A stretch of DNA of 39,875 nucleotides from an uncultured Candidatus Melainabacteria bacterium (GCA_934718085.1 CAKUZL010000013.1:1-39875); one strand, 5' to 3'; positions 7,097 through 16,225 are shown, numbered from the stretch's first letter. The notes: generated by a model not told the origin, from the sequence alone. Made by a program: numbers and translations.

Positions 7097-8218
7097 ATGA
7101 TTTCCGCATTAAAAATTTACAAAACTTTACAAAACTCCGAAATTGACTTTTTTACGGGCGTTCCCGACAGTCTACTCAAAGATTTTTGCGCCTGTATCTC
7201 GGAAAACGCTCCGAAAAATAAACACGTAATCGCCGCAAACGAAGGCAATGCGCTCGCTTTGGCGGCAGGTCACTATTTGGCGACAAAAAATCCCGCCGTA
7301 GTGTACATGCAAAACTCGGGAGTCGGAAACGCAATAAACCCGCTGCTTTCGCTCGTCGATAAGGAGGTTTACGAAATTCCCGTGCTGCTTTTTGTCGGCT
7401 GGCGCGGCGAACCCGGGCTCCCCGACGAACCCCAACACGCCAAGCAGGGCAAGGTTACGGACAAAATTCTGCAAGCCTGCGGCATAGATTTCGAGATTTT
7501 GCCCGATGACGAAAAATCCGCCGAAGACGCAATAAAATCGGCTGTTTCGCGTATCAAAAAAACCCTCGAACCCTTCGCGTTCATCGTGCGAAAAGGAACT
7601 TTTGAAAAATACGAAAAACAAACCGCTCCACAAAAGTACGAAATGTCCCGCGAAGAGGCGATTTGCGCCGTTGCCGAAAAAATCGGCAAAAACGCCGTCA
7701 TCGTCTCCACGACGGGTCAAATCTCCCGCGAATTGTACGAATTTCGCGAAAGAACCCGAACCTCTCACGCCACGGACTTTTTGACCGTCGGCTCGATGGG
7801 GCACGCAAGCTCGATTGCCGCCGCAATTGCCCTCGAAAAGCCCGAAACGCCCGTTTTTGTCTTCGACGGCGACGGAGCATTTTTAATGCACGCCGGAGCC
7901 GTCCCCGTCATCGCTTCGCTCGGCCTTAAAAACTTCAAACACGTCGTTTTCGACAACGAAGCGCACGATTCCGTCGGTGCACAAAAAACCTGCGCAAACA
8001 TCGTCGATTTCAAAGCTTTCGCCCTCGCTTGCGGCTACCGTTCGGCATTTTCCGTCGCGACAAAATCCGAACTCGAACAAACGCTTCCCCTCTTTTTGTC
8101 CGCCGAAAGCCCCGCTCTGCTTGAAATAAAAGTCAACTGCGGCGCGCGAAAAGACCTCGGTCGACCAAAAGAAAAACCTTCTTATAACAAAACGATTTTT
8201 ATGGAGAATTTGTCGTGA
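7097..8218 (+). CDS. ppd: Phosphonopyruvate decarboxylase
   Basis: 373 residues, thiamine-diphosphate enzyme, cytoplasmic. It pulls the unfavourable PEP mutase reaction by decarboxylating phosphonopyruvate to phosphonoacetaldehyde. The N-terminal half holds the pyrimidine-binding domain (FTGVPDSLLKDF, then AANEGNALALAAGHYLA with the catalytic Glu). The C-terminal half holds the diphosphate-binding motif DGDGAFLMHAG followed by VFDNEAHDS. Length and domain order match Ppd rather than the longer acetolactate synthases. The preceding stop and this start are contiguous, and the next gene overlaps by 4 bases, so the coupling is translational. Confidence 0.93.
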   Translation: MISALKIYKTLQNSEIDFFTGVPDSLLKDFCACISENAPKNKHVIAANEGNALALAAGHYLATKNPAVVYMQNSGVGNAINPLLSLVDKEVYEIPVLLFVGWRGEPGLPDEPQHAKQGKVTDKILQACGIDFEILPDDEKSAEDAIKSAVSRIKKTLEPFAFIVRKGTFEKYEKQTAPQKYEMSREEAICAVAEKIGKNAVIVSTTGQISRELYEFRERTRTSHATDFLTVGSMGHASSIAAAIALEKPETPVFVFDGDGAFLMHAGAVPVIASLGLKNFKHVVFDNEAHDSVGAQKTCANIVDFKAFALACGYRSAFSVATKSELEQTLPLFLSAESPALLEIKVNCGARKDLGRPKEKPSYNKTIFMENLS

Positions 8219-9294
8219 ATTGCGAATTTATCGGAAAAAATACCCTCGAATGTCTGCCCGAAATTTTAAACGCCGAAAAACCCCGAAAAATAATGGTTTT
8301 CACGGGTAAAAAGTCGTTCGAAAAATTGAAACCGGAAATCGAAAAAACTTTACAAAAATTTACAAACAACATAACTTTTTTCAACGATTTTTCGAACAAC
8401 CCGAAAGCAAAAGAGGTGAAAGCCGCTTGCGACAAGCTTGGCAACGATTTTGACTTCATAATCGCAATCGGCGGCGGCAGCGTCATCGACTTTGCAAAAC
8501 TTTACAAATTCTCGGTCGACAACGACTCGGACGTCGAAAGTTTTTTCAAAAAGCCGTTCGCGTACAAAAAGAAACGGAAAATGCTCGCAATTCCGACAAC
8601 CGCGGGAACGGGAGCCGAAAACACCCGTTTTGCGGTCGTTTACATCGACGGCGTGAAACATTCGCTTGACGACGACACGATTTTGCCCGATTACAAAATT
8701 GCGGACTCGAACCTTGTAAAAGCCGCGCCCGCGTACCTTAAAGCCTGTTGCGGAGCCGACGCGTTCGCTCAGGCGGTCGAATCTTTTTGGGCGGTCGGCG
8801 CCGACGAAACAAGCCGAAAATATGCCGAAAAAGCAATAATACTCTGCAAAAATCACCTCAAAGATTTTGTTTTGCTCGACGACGACGAAGCCGCGCAAAA
8901 AATCACGGAAGCCTCGTTTTTGGCGGGAAAAGCGATAAACATCTCGAAAACCACCGCCGCGCACGCGATTTCGTACCCCTTCACAAGCGTATTTTCGCTG
9001 CCTCACGGGCATGCGGTCGCTCTTTCGCTCGGCAAACTTGCCGGGTATAATTTCCGGCACGCGGAAGAATTCGGAGTAACTCCCGTGATGACGAGGCTTT
9101 CTGAGCTTCTCGGGACAACGGATTTTACAAAATTTTTCAAAACATTTTTTGACGAAATCAAGCTCGAAACGGACTTCAAAAAACTCGGAATAACCGATTT
9201 TTCAAGGGTTTTGCCGTTGATTGACAAAGGTCGGCTGCAAAACAACCCCGTGAAGTTGCGCGACGATTTTTTCGCCGAACTGTTCGGAGCGTAA
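8215..9294 (+). CDS. Iron-containing alcohol dehydrogenase, probable phosphonoacetaldehyde reductase
   Basis: 359 residues, group III Fe-alcohol dehydrogenase. NAD(P)-binding loop: IAIGGGSVIDFAK. Metal ligands: the Asp of CGADAFAQAVES and the histidines of AHAISYPF and LPHGHAVA. In phosphonate pathways this family (PhpC/FomC/DhpG type) reduces phosphonoacetaldehyde to 2-hydroxyethylphosphonate. Here it stands where an aminotransferase would stand in 2-aminoethylphosphonate operons, and no aminotransferase is present. The product is therefore inferred to be HEP. Start: GTG at 8215, overlapping the ppd stop by 4 bases (GTGA). The substrate rests on context; the family is certain. Confidence 0.88.
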   Translation: MNCEFIGKNTLECLPEILNAEKPRKIMVFTGKKSFEKLKPEIEKTLQKFTNNITFFNDFSNNPKAKEVKAACDKLGNDFDFIIAIGGGSVIDFAKLYKFSVDNDSDVESFFKKPFAYKKKRKMLAIPTTAGTGAENTRFAVVYIDGVKHSLDDDTILPDYKIADSNLVKAAPAYLKACCGADAFAQAVESFWAVGADETSRKYAEKAIILCKNHLKDFVLLDDDEAAQKITEASFLAGKAINISKTTAAHAISYPFTSVFSLPHGHAVALSLGKLAGYNFRHAEEFGVTPVMTRLSELLGTTDFTKFFKTFFDEIKLETDFKKLGITDFSRVLPLIDKGRLQNNPVKLRDDFFAELFGA

Positions 9295-9295
9295 G

Positions 9296-10573
9296 ATGAA
9301 AAAAATCGGATTTTTGTTGCTGATATTGACGTTCACCCCCGTCCTGCCCGCGAATGCGTACATCGACCCCGCGACGGGCGGCATGCTTTTTTCGGTCTTC
9401 CTCGGAGCGGTGACGACCTTGTTTTTCCTGGCTCAGAGCCTGTTTTTCAAGCTGAAACTTCTTTTCAACAAAAAAGAACTTTGTAAAGAAACTTTACCTT
9501 TTATCGTATATTCGGAGGGAAAGCAATATTGGCGGGTATTTCGACCGATTTTGGACGAATTCGAAAAGCGCGAAATTGCCGTGACGTTTTACACCTCGGC
9601 GGAGGATGACCCCGTATTTTCAAGGGATTACGCCTTCGTGAAAAGTCGATTCATCGGCAAGGGAAACAAAGCGTTTTTCAAGCTTGCGTTCGCGAAAGCC
9701 GACGTATGCCTTATGACCACGCCCGGTTTGGACGTTTTTCAGCTGAAACGTTCGAAATCCGTCGCGCACTACGCGCACGTGCTGCATTCGGCAAGCGACG
9801 CCACTCGTTACAAGCTTTTCGGGCTCGATTATTTCGATTCGGTATTTTTGAACGGTGATTTTCAGGTCGAGCAAATTCGCGCGCTCGAACGCAAGCGAAA
9901 ATTACCCGAAAAAGAGCTTCCCGTGGTCGGTTGCACCTATTTGGACGACTTACGAAATTCGCTTCGCGAACTTCCCGAAAACCCTGAAAAATCGAACAAA
10001 TTCACGGTTTTGGTCGCTCCGACATGGGGGGAAAGCTCGCTGCTCAACAAATACGGCGCCGAGTTGCTCGACAAAATCGTGAATTCGGGTAAAAACATCA
10101 TTATCAGACCTCATCCGCAGTCGCTCGCGGTCGAAAAAGGACTCATCGAAACGCTGAAACGCCGCTACGAAGGCAATTCCGCCGTCGTTTGGGATTTTTC
10201 GCCCGACAATCTGCCGTCGCTTTCGGCGTCAAACGTTATGATAAGCGACTTTTCGGGCGTCATTTTCGATTACGCGTTTTTGTTCAAAAAGCCGTTTATT
10301 TTCGTCAACGAGAAGCTCAACACCGAAATTTACGACATTTCCGACTGCGATGTGCCGCTTTTCGCGCTCGAAAAAATCAAAGACCTCGGCATCGAGCTGA
10401 CGGAAAACAATTTCGACAAAATCGGAGAACTTGTCGAAAACGCCTGCAACGACGCTTCTTTCGCCGAAAAAGCCGAAGCCTTGCAAAATTTAATTTGGCA
10501 ACACCAAGGCGAAGCCGCAAAAAACATCGTCGATTTTCTTGTCGAAAAACAACGTGAGGCGCATAAATGTTAA
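9296..10573 (+). CDS. Membrane-anchored CDP-glycerol glycerophosphotransferase-like protein
   Basis: 425 residues. N-terminus: a hydrophobic stretch ending in PANA (residues 1-21), then YIDPATGGMLFSVFLGAV and a second membrane segment (about 30-50). The remainder is a GT-B-like TagB/TagF domain with the motifs that carry the family's essential residues: HVLHSAS (His161, His164), RPHPQS (His273) and ISDFSGVIFDY (317-326). TagF-type enzymes transfer polyol phosphate from CDP-polyol and release CMP. CMP-HEP is a close structural analogue of such a donor, so transfer of hydroxyethylphosphonate is a reasonable inference. No tag/tar gene is present. It overlaps the next gene by 7 bases. I recall similar YIDP-plus-transferase proteins next to YidC/sulfatase fusions in other gut bacteria, but know no assigned function. 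Confidence 0.82.
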   Translation: MKKIGFLLLILTFTPVLPANAYIDPATGGMLFSVFLGAVTTLFFLAQSLFFKLKLLFNKKELCKETLPFIVYSEGKQYWRVFRPILDEFEKREIAVTFYTSAEDDPVFSRDYAFVKSRFIGKGNKAFFKLAFAKADVCLMTTPGLDVFQLKRSKSVAHYAHVLHSASDATRYKLFGLDYFDSVFLNGDFQVEQIRALERKRKLPEKELPVVGCTYLDDLRNSLRELPENPEKSNKFTVLVAPTWGESSLLNKYGAELLDKIVNSGKNIIIRPHPQSLAVEKGLIETLKRRYEGNSAVVWDFSPDNLPSLSASNVMISDFSGVIFDYAFLFKKPFIFVNEKLNTEIYDISDCDVPLFALEKIKDLGIELTENNFDKIGELVENACNDASFAEKAEALQNLIWQHQGEAAKNIVDFLVEKQREAHKC

Positions 10574-13209
10574 CAATTCTTTACAATATTTTCGTATTTC
10601 CGATAGAAATTTTCATCGATTTTTTGTTTAAAAATATTTACGTAATCACGCTCGGGAACGTCTTTTTGAGCATATTTTTCGTAAGTTTTTGCGTGAATTT
10701 GATATGTTTGCCGATGTACACGCGGGCGGAAAAATTTCAAACCGAGGAGCGGGAAATTCAGAAAAAGCTTGCGCCGAAAGTCGAGAGCATAAAGCGCAAT
10801 TTCAGGGGCGATGAGCGGTTTTTGCTGCTTCGGACGTATTATCGTCAAAACGGCTATCATCCCGTGATGGCGCTGCGTTCGTCGCTCAGCCTGCTTATTC
10901 AGATTCCGTTTTTCGCGGCGGCGTACATATTTTTTTCGCACCTCGAAATGCTTGACGGACAGGCACTTTGGGTAGTTCAAAACCTCGGCGCACCCGACGG
11001 ACTGATAAATTTTTTCGGGCATAAAATCAACGCTTTACCGCTGTTGATGACGCTCGTGAACCTTTTGGCGTCGGAAATTTACGCAAAAAATCTTGCGGCA
11101 AAGGAAAAAATTCAAATGTACTCGTTGGCGGCGGTATTCCTTGTCCTGCTTTACAATTCGCCGTCCGGACTCGTAATTTACTGGACATTGAACAACTTGT
11201 TTTCGCTCGTGAAAAACGTCGGACTGACGAAAAAATCGCCGAAAAAATTCCTGAAAAACGTTCTTTTGGCGGTGTCGGCGGTATTTTTCGCGGACATAAT
11301 CGTAAACATTTGTAAATATTCTTTTGCATACACAAACGCGCTGAAGCCTTATATTGCAAGCATTTTGCTTGTTTTAGCGGGAACTTTTCTTTACAAAAAG
11401 CTCAAACCGGCCGCGGAAGAGCCCGAAAAGCCCGACACAACGCTGTTTTTGGCTACGGGGGTTGCATTGGCGCTGTGGACGGGATTTTTGATTCCGTCGG
11501 TCATAATTTCGTCCGACCCGATTGCGTTTTCGAACATCGGAAGCGTGAAAAACCCGATAAGCTTTATTTTATTTGCGTTTACGCAATGTTTCGGGCTTTT
11601 TGTTTTTTGGGCGGCAACGTTTTATTTCTTTTTCGAGAACAAGGTCAAAACCGCCTTAACAACAGTTCTTTCGGTAGTTTTGGGAATTTTTGCGTATAAT
11701 ACGATGACGTTCGGTGCGGACGCGGGAAGTTTGTCGGTCGATTTAAAACTCAACACGAGCGGGCTTGCGCTGCTTCGCCCCGAAAAAATCCTCGAAAACA
11801 CCTTGATATGCCTGTTTGCGGCGGCGGTGATTTTGTTTTTCTCGGCAAAAAGGAAAAAGAAAATTCTTCGAAATTTCACGGCGATACTTCTCGCATTTTG
11901 CTTGATATACGGCGGTTTCGGCGTTTTTAAAATCGAAAAAACTTATCGGGCGGATTTTGTCGACGTGCCTCAAAACCGTTCCGACGAGACGGAATTGAGC
12001 CTTTCGACCACCGAAAAGAACGTCGTGGTGCTGTTTTTCGACCGAACGCTCGGATGTTACGTCAAGCAGGTTTTGGACGAAAATCCTGAGCTGAAAAAAT
12101 CGTTTTCGGGGTTCGTTTTTTACCCGAACACGGTTTCGTTCGGGCCCTCGACATACACCGCATACCCCGCAATGGCGGGCGGTTACGAGTACACGCCGCA
12201 TGCGCTGAACATCGACAACGGACAAAAAATTCGTCAAAAATATCACGAAGCGGTCGCCGTATTGCCCGTATTATTTGAGCAAAACGGGTTTTCCTCGACC
12301 GTTGTAAACCGAAATTTTTCAACGGAAATTTACAAACCCCGCGAAAACGACATTTTAGGCAAAAACGGCGTAAAAGTTTACTCCGCAAGGTTTTTCACCG
12401 ACGATTTTATAGAAAAAAACCGCAAAACTTTCGATTCCGACACAAATCTTAATATTTTAAAAATGAAAAACAGATTGTTCGAAGACGAGGTCGTAAAATC
12501 CAATTTGTTTGCGTTTTCGCGATTTGTGTGCACACCGTCTGCGTTCAAAAAAGGTCACGACCTCAACAAAGCCCACGGCAACGACGGAGAAAAAATCTTT
12601 GCGAACCGCCGATTTGCGGACTATTTTGCCCTTGCGGCACTTAAAAATCTCACGACGACCCGCCCGGGAAAGGGTTCGTTAGTATTTTTCAACAACGATT
12701 TTTTGCACATCGACAAGTACGACGACGCCTACGTTTCGGAGCATTTGGAGGTTCACAAAGAAGCGGTACGGCAGCTTGCGATTTATTTCGACGCACTCAA
12801 AAAGCTCGGAGTGTACGACAACACAAGGATTATCGTCGTTTCCGACCACGGGCATTGGGGGCAGGTCGCGAAAAATCTCGACGAAGAGCACACGTCGTTC
12901 AACCCGGTTCTGATGGTCAAAGATTTCGGGCAAAACGCGCCTCTAACGTACGATTACGACTTTATGACCAACGCCGACATGCCGATTTTTGCAACGAACG
13001 GAATTATCAAAAATCCGCGAAACCCCTTTACTCACAAGCTTTTGAGCTCATCGGCCGACAAAAATGAAATCGACGTGATTACCGGTTGGCGTTGGAGCAA
13101 GCTTGATTTCCTTGAAAACACTAAGTTTTACAACAATTCGGACATATTTTTCACCGTGCGCGAAAATATTTTCGACCAAAACAAATGGAAGGTAAAAAAT
13201 GGAAAATAA
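10567..13209 (+). CDS. YidC/Oxa1-like domain fused to a sulfatase/phosphotransferase-like domain
   Basis: 880 residues. Residues about 1-225 align with the YidC/Oxa1 core: helices at 28-50, 103-125, 154-170, 183-197 and 199-216, with IQIPFFAAAYIF and NSPSGLVIYWTLNNL. The groove arginine (VRG or VRL in insertases) is Asn44 here (FCVNLICLP). Residues about 228-450 add roughly six more membrane helices. Residues about 484-880 form an alkaline-phosphatase-superfamily domain: metal Asp492 (VVVLFFDRTLG), nucleophile region GPSTYTAYPAMAGG (Thr529 or Ser528) and metal pair Asp760-His761 (VVSDHGHWG). This is the layout of LtaS and phosphoethanolamine transferases, which move a phosphoryl-alcohol group outside the membrane. 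Inferred role: transfer of a phosphonate or phospho group to an exported glycan or lipid. It overlaps both neighbours (7 and 11 bases). Confidence 0.88.
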   Translation: MLTILYNIFVFPIEIFIDFLFKNIYVITLGNVFLSIFFVSFCVNLICLPMYTRAEKFQTEEREIQKKLAPKVESIKRNFRGDERFLLLRTYYRQNGYHPVMALRSSLSLLIQIPFFAAAYIFFSHLEMLDGQALWVVQNLGAPDGLINFFGHKINALPLLMTLVNLLASEIYAKNLAAKEKIQMYSLAAVFLVLLYNSPSGLVIYWTLNNLFSLVKNVGLTKKSPKKFLKNVLLAVSAVFFADIIVNICKYSFAYTNALKPYIASILLVLAGTFLYKKLKPAAEEPEKPDTTLFLATGVALALWTGFLIPSVIISSDPIAFSNIGSVKNPISFILFAFTQCFGLFVFWAATFYFFFENKVKTALTTVLSVVLGIFAYNTMTFGADAGSLSVDLKLNTSGLALLRPEKILENTLICLFAAAVILFFSAKRKKKILRNFTAILLAFCLIYGGFGVFKIEKTYRADFVDVPQNRSDETELSLSTTEKNVVVLFFDRTLGCYVKQVLDENPELKKSFSGFVFYPNTVSFGPSTYTAYPAMAGGYEYTPHALNIDNGQKIRQKYHEAVAVLPVLFEQNGFSSTVVNRNFSTEIYKPRENDILGKNGVKVYSARFFTDDFIEKNRKTFDSDTNLNILKMKNRLFEDEVVKSNLFAFSRFVCTPSAFKKGHDLNKAHGNDGEKIFANRRFADYFALAALKNLTTTRPGKGSLVFFNNDFLHIDKYDDAYVSEHLEVHKEAVRQLAIYFDALKKLGVYDNTRIIVVSDHGHWGQVAKNLDEEHTSFNPVLMVKDFGQNAPLTYDYDFMTNADMPIFATNGIIKNPRNPFTHKLLSSSADKNEIDVITGWRWSKLDFLENTKFYNNSDIFFTVRENIFDQNKWKVKNGK

Positions 13210-14962
13210 ACGACGGGAATACCTGTATCCGCTGCTTTTGGCGGCAATTTTCGCGATTTTGTACGCGTTTTTGTATGACAAAGTCGGAAACCCGATTTGG
13301 GATTGCTTCAGAGAATTTTACGTTCCGCGCGAGGTTTTGGCGGGAAAAGTGCTGTATAAAGACGTTTTGTGCCTTTACACGCCGCTCGGATATCTGCTGA
13401 ACGCTCTTGTTTGCAGCGTTTTCGGAACAGGGCTCGGCGTTTTTCGAACAATAGCGGTCGTTTTGAGCCTTTTGTCGGTCGGCACGATTTATTTTTTGAT
13501 GCGGAAATTTTTCGGGCTCATCCCCGCGTTCTCGGCGGGTTTGCTCCAAATTTTCCTCTGCATTTTTTTTATGCCCCCCGGAATAGTCACGTCAAATATG
13601 CTCATGCCCTACTCCTACGGGCTTTCGTACGCTTTTTTGTTCGCGCTTTTGTCGTTCTCGTGCTCGGTTGCTTTTGCCGAAAACAAAAAAACCTCCCTTT
13701 TATCGCTCGCATTCCTGTTTTCGGGGCTCTCGTTCGCCTGTAAGCCCGATTTCATACTGACTTCGGCGGTTCCGTTCTTTTTCCTCGTCAAAAATTTTTC
13801 GCCGAAACGATTTTTCTCGGGGCTCGTTTTGTTCGCGCTTCCGCTCGGAGTTTCGCTCGGGACCCTCTTCCTGCAAGGCTTGACGCTTTCCGACCTGCAA
13901 AATCAGTTCAAACTTTGGAAGGCGTTTTCGACTTCAAAAATGATTGCCGACTACAATGCGCAATACCTGGCAACATCATTTAATTCCGCGGTTTTCGGTA
14001 AACTTGCAAAAACGATGATTTTATGGACGAAATATTTTATCGTCGGCGCAATCCCTTGTATTTTGGCATTTTTTGGAGTTTACAAGTTCAAAAAACTCGC
14101 GCCGAAAGCTCTTTTCCTTCTCGCGGCGGCGGTTTCGGGGATTTTTGCGGCAAAAATCATCTCCTTCGACATGCTTTCAAACGGATTTTTCTTTTACGCG
14201 TTGGCTCCGACCGTCTATTTATCGGTCTTTACGGCAATTTACATCGTTTTTCGAAAATATTTCAAACAAGAACAATATTCCCCGAAAGACTTGTTTTTCT
14301 TGGGGTTCTGTCTGTTTGCACTTTTACTTGCAAAACGCAGCATTTGCCTGCTGAACGGGTATAACTTCGGAAATTGGGGCGGTTTCGCGTTTTCGGCGGT
14401 TTTTGTCGCGGGAATCGGCGTTTTGTCGGATTATTTTCCGAAACTTCGCGGAAAAGGGGTCAAAACCTTTGCCGCCGCGGCGTTGACGCTGATTTTGACC
14501 TCGACGCTCTTTGCTTGGGCGAACATCGCGAAATTCAGAACCGAGACGGTTGTTTCAAAATACGGGAAATACAATATTTTCAAGAATTTCGAGGCTTTGA
14601 ACAAGGCGGTCGAGTTTGCGAAGCAAAACGTCAAACCCGGCGAAACCCTTGTTGTTGCCGAAGAAGGCACCTTTATCAACTACATGGCGGACGTTCCCTC
14701 CGACGACAAATATTACTCGCTCATCCCGCACATGCTCGAAATGTACGGCGAAGAGCGCATTGTTGCCGATTTTGAAAAAAATCCGCCGACAAGATTTATG
14801 ATTACGAACAACAAATACCTCGAAAACGGTTGTTTCGGGCGGGATTACGGCTTCAAAATCATGGATTTCGTCAACAAAAACTACGATTTGGAAGACATTT
14901 TAACGAGCGAAATCCCGAACTCGCTCACCGTAAGCGTTTACAGGTTCAAGAACCCTCGCTGA
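13199..14962 (+). CDS. GT39/ArnT-like polytopic membrane glycosyltransferase
   Basis: 587 residues with about 12 hydrophobic segments in the first 455 residues, then a soluble C-terminal part (about 465-587). The first large loop carries WDCFREFYVPREVLAGKVLYKD (Asp35, Glu39, Asp55 by position), where GT-C enzymes of the PMT/ArnT type keep their catalytic acidic residue; LYTPLGYLLNAL follows. Such enzymes move a sugar from a lipid-phosphate carrier outside the cytoplasmic membrane. As the last gene of the phosphonate operon, it could build the glycan that receives the phosphonate. Start: ATG at 13199, overlapping the preceding gene by 11 bases. Donor and acceptor are unknown. The stretch 14963-15236 after it holds no gene and no clear terminator. 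Confidence 0.78.
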   Translation: MENKRREYLYPLLLAAIFAILYAFLYDKVGNPIWDCFREFYVPREVLAGKVLYKDVLCLYTPLGYLLNALVCSVFGTGLGVFRTIAVVLSLLSVGTIYFLMRKFFGLIPAFSAGLLQIFLCIFFMPPGIVTSNMLMPYSYGLSYAFLFALLSFSCSVAFAENKKTSLLSLAFLFSGLSFACKPDFILTSAVPFFFLVKNFSPKRFFSGLVLFALPLGVSLGTLFLQGLTLSDLQNQFKLWKAFSTSKMIADYNAQYLATSFNSAVFGKLAKTMILWTKYFIVGAIPCILAFFGVYKFKKLAPKALFLLAAAVSGIFAAKIISFDMLSNGFFFYALAPTVYLSVFTAIYIVFRKYFKQEQYSPKDLFFLGFCLFALLLAKRSICLLNGYNFGNWGGFAFSAVFVAGIGVLSDYFPKLRGKGVKTFAAAALTLILTSTLFAWANIAKFRTETVVSKYGKYNIFKNFEALNKAVEFAKQNVKPGETLVVAEEGTFINYMADVPSDDKYYSLIPHMLEMYGEERIVADFEKNPPTRFMITNNKYLENGCFGRDYGFKIMDFVNKNYDLEDILTSEIPNSLTVSVYRFKNPR

Positions 14963-15236
14963 CTCCGCGCTGACCGTCGGACGCGATTTTCGCCGAGCCT
15001 GCCGAACGAACCTGACAAAAACGTTTCGCGACAAGGGTTTCCGTGTAACGACGGACTTTACGGGTTTATCCGACCCGCCTGTCCGCAACGGTTCCTGTTC
15101 ACGGCAAACATTCACAAATTCGGCGTTTTTTATAAGAGCATTTTCATTCTCGGGAATTATTGCCCGAACCCCGCTCGATATGCATATTTTCACCGCAAAA
15201 AGATTACACCGAAAATTCCGACCCGCCGGTCACGCG

Positions 15237-15995
15237 CTAAACTCTGTCCGCGGATTTTCCCGTAAGTTGGCAAATCACGAGCGTTAACAGCCCCGCCGAA
15301 GCCGCCCCGATTGCGGCATAAAGCCCCGCCGAGCTGCGATTCATCCTCTCGTAAGCCTTTTTCACCGCGCCCATCCGTTCCTTCGACAAAATCCCCTCGG
15401 TAAATTTTTTGTTCTCCGTATCAAAAGCCTTTTTCCAAACGCCTTTGCCCAGCTCAACCTTATCAAGAACCCGAACTTTTGTCGCCGCATCCGTCAAAAC
15501 AATATCCGTACCGAGGATTTCCGCGATTTTCTTCATCGCTTCCGAATACGTCGTTTTAAAATCGTTAAAATCCTTTGCGTTTGCCAAAAAATTGTTGAAA
15601 TCGTCCGTTCCGTACTGCGTCAAAACGTGGTTTGCCGCCGTTCCCGCGGTCGCCGCCTCCGTCTGCATCTTCGCAAAATCGTTTTTATAATAATCAAAAA
15701 CCTTCTCCGCCGTCTCAAACTGCGCTTTCAACATCTCCTCAACGGTTTTAGCCTTTTTGACTTTCCCCGCGGTCGTGTAAAGCGAGTCCAGCAACGATTT
15801 GTACGGTTTGGTCGCCTTATCCGCATTGTGAATACTGTCCGTAATCTCCTTCGCAAACCTGTCGCTCGGAACACCGTCCTTCATAAAAGGCTTCATCTGC
15901 CACCCCGCAACCGCGCCTGCCGCTCCGCCCGCCAATGCGGCTCCTCCGGTATACAAAACGGTGTGATTGCTGTTATTCACGTTATTTACGGACAT
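15237..15995 (-). CDS. Gly-rich membrane-associated protein of unknown function
   Basis: 252 residues; no family with a known role is recognised. The N-terminus is Asn-rich (MSVNNVNNSNHT), followed by a Gly/Ala segment (YTGGAALAGGAAGAVAGW) that could form a glycine-zipper membrane helix. The middle (about 35-215) is predicted to be helical, rich in Lys, Ala and Asp. Near the C-terminus is a hydrophobic segment (AAIGAASAGLLTLVICQLTG). Start: the ATG at 15995 with AAAAGGAGTCGAAGA upstream; the nine upstream codons carry no ribosome-binding site. I recall similar small proteins from Gastranaerophilales genomes, which is the main lineage hint in the window. It stands alone between the phosphonate operon and the bamA operon. 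Confidence 0.75.
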   Translation of the reverse strand: MSVNNVNNSNHTVLYTGGAALAGGAAGAVAGWQMKPFMKDGVPSDRFAKEITDSIHNADKATKPYKSLLDSLYTTAGKVKKAKTVEEMLKAQFETAEKVFDYYKNDFAKMQTEAATAGTAANHVLTQYGTDDFNNFLANAKDFNDFKTTYSEAMKKIAEILGTDIVLTDAATKVRVLDKVELGKGVWKKAFDTENKKFTEGILSKERMGAVKKAYERMNRSSAGLYAAIGAASAGLLTLVICQLTGKSADRV

Positions 15996-16225
15996 TCTTC
16001 GACTCCTTTTCTGCTTACACATGCCTTATAAAACAAAAGCCCCCGAAAAATTGCCCCGAATTCTCCCCGACTTTTATCAAAAATCTCTGAAATACCCGCC
16101 ACATCCCGCTTTCGACCGTCAAAATTCAAGTTCATAAAACTTAATATTTGCGACGACAAAAACCACTCTGTTCCTCGGCTTTCTGCATGCCTTCCGAATA
16201 ATTTGCCGCAAAGCACGGCTTCGCT

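Noticed and set aside
13151..13549. Long antisense frames under the phosphonate operon and mur genes
   Set aside because: They mirror well-supported genes on the other strand and lack starts with ribosome-binding sites or family motifs.
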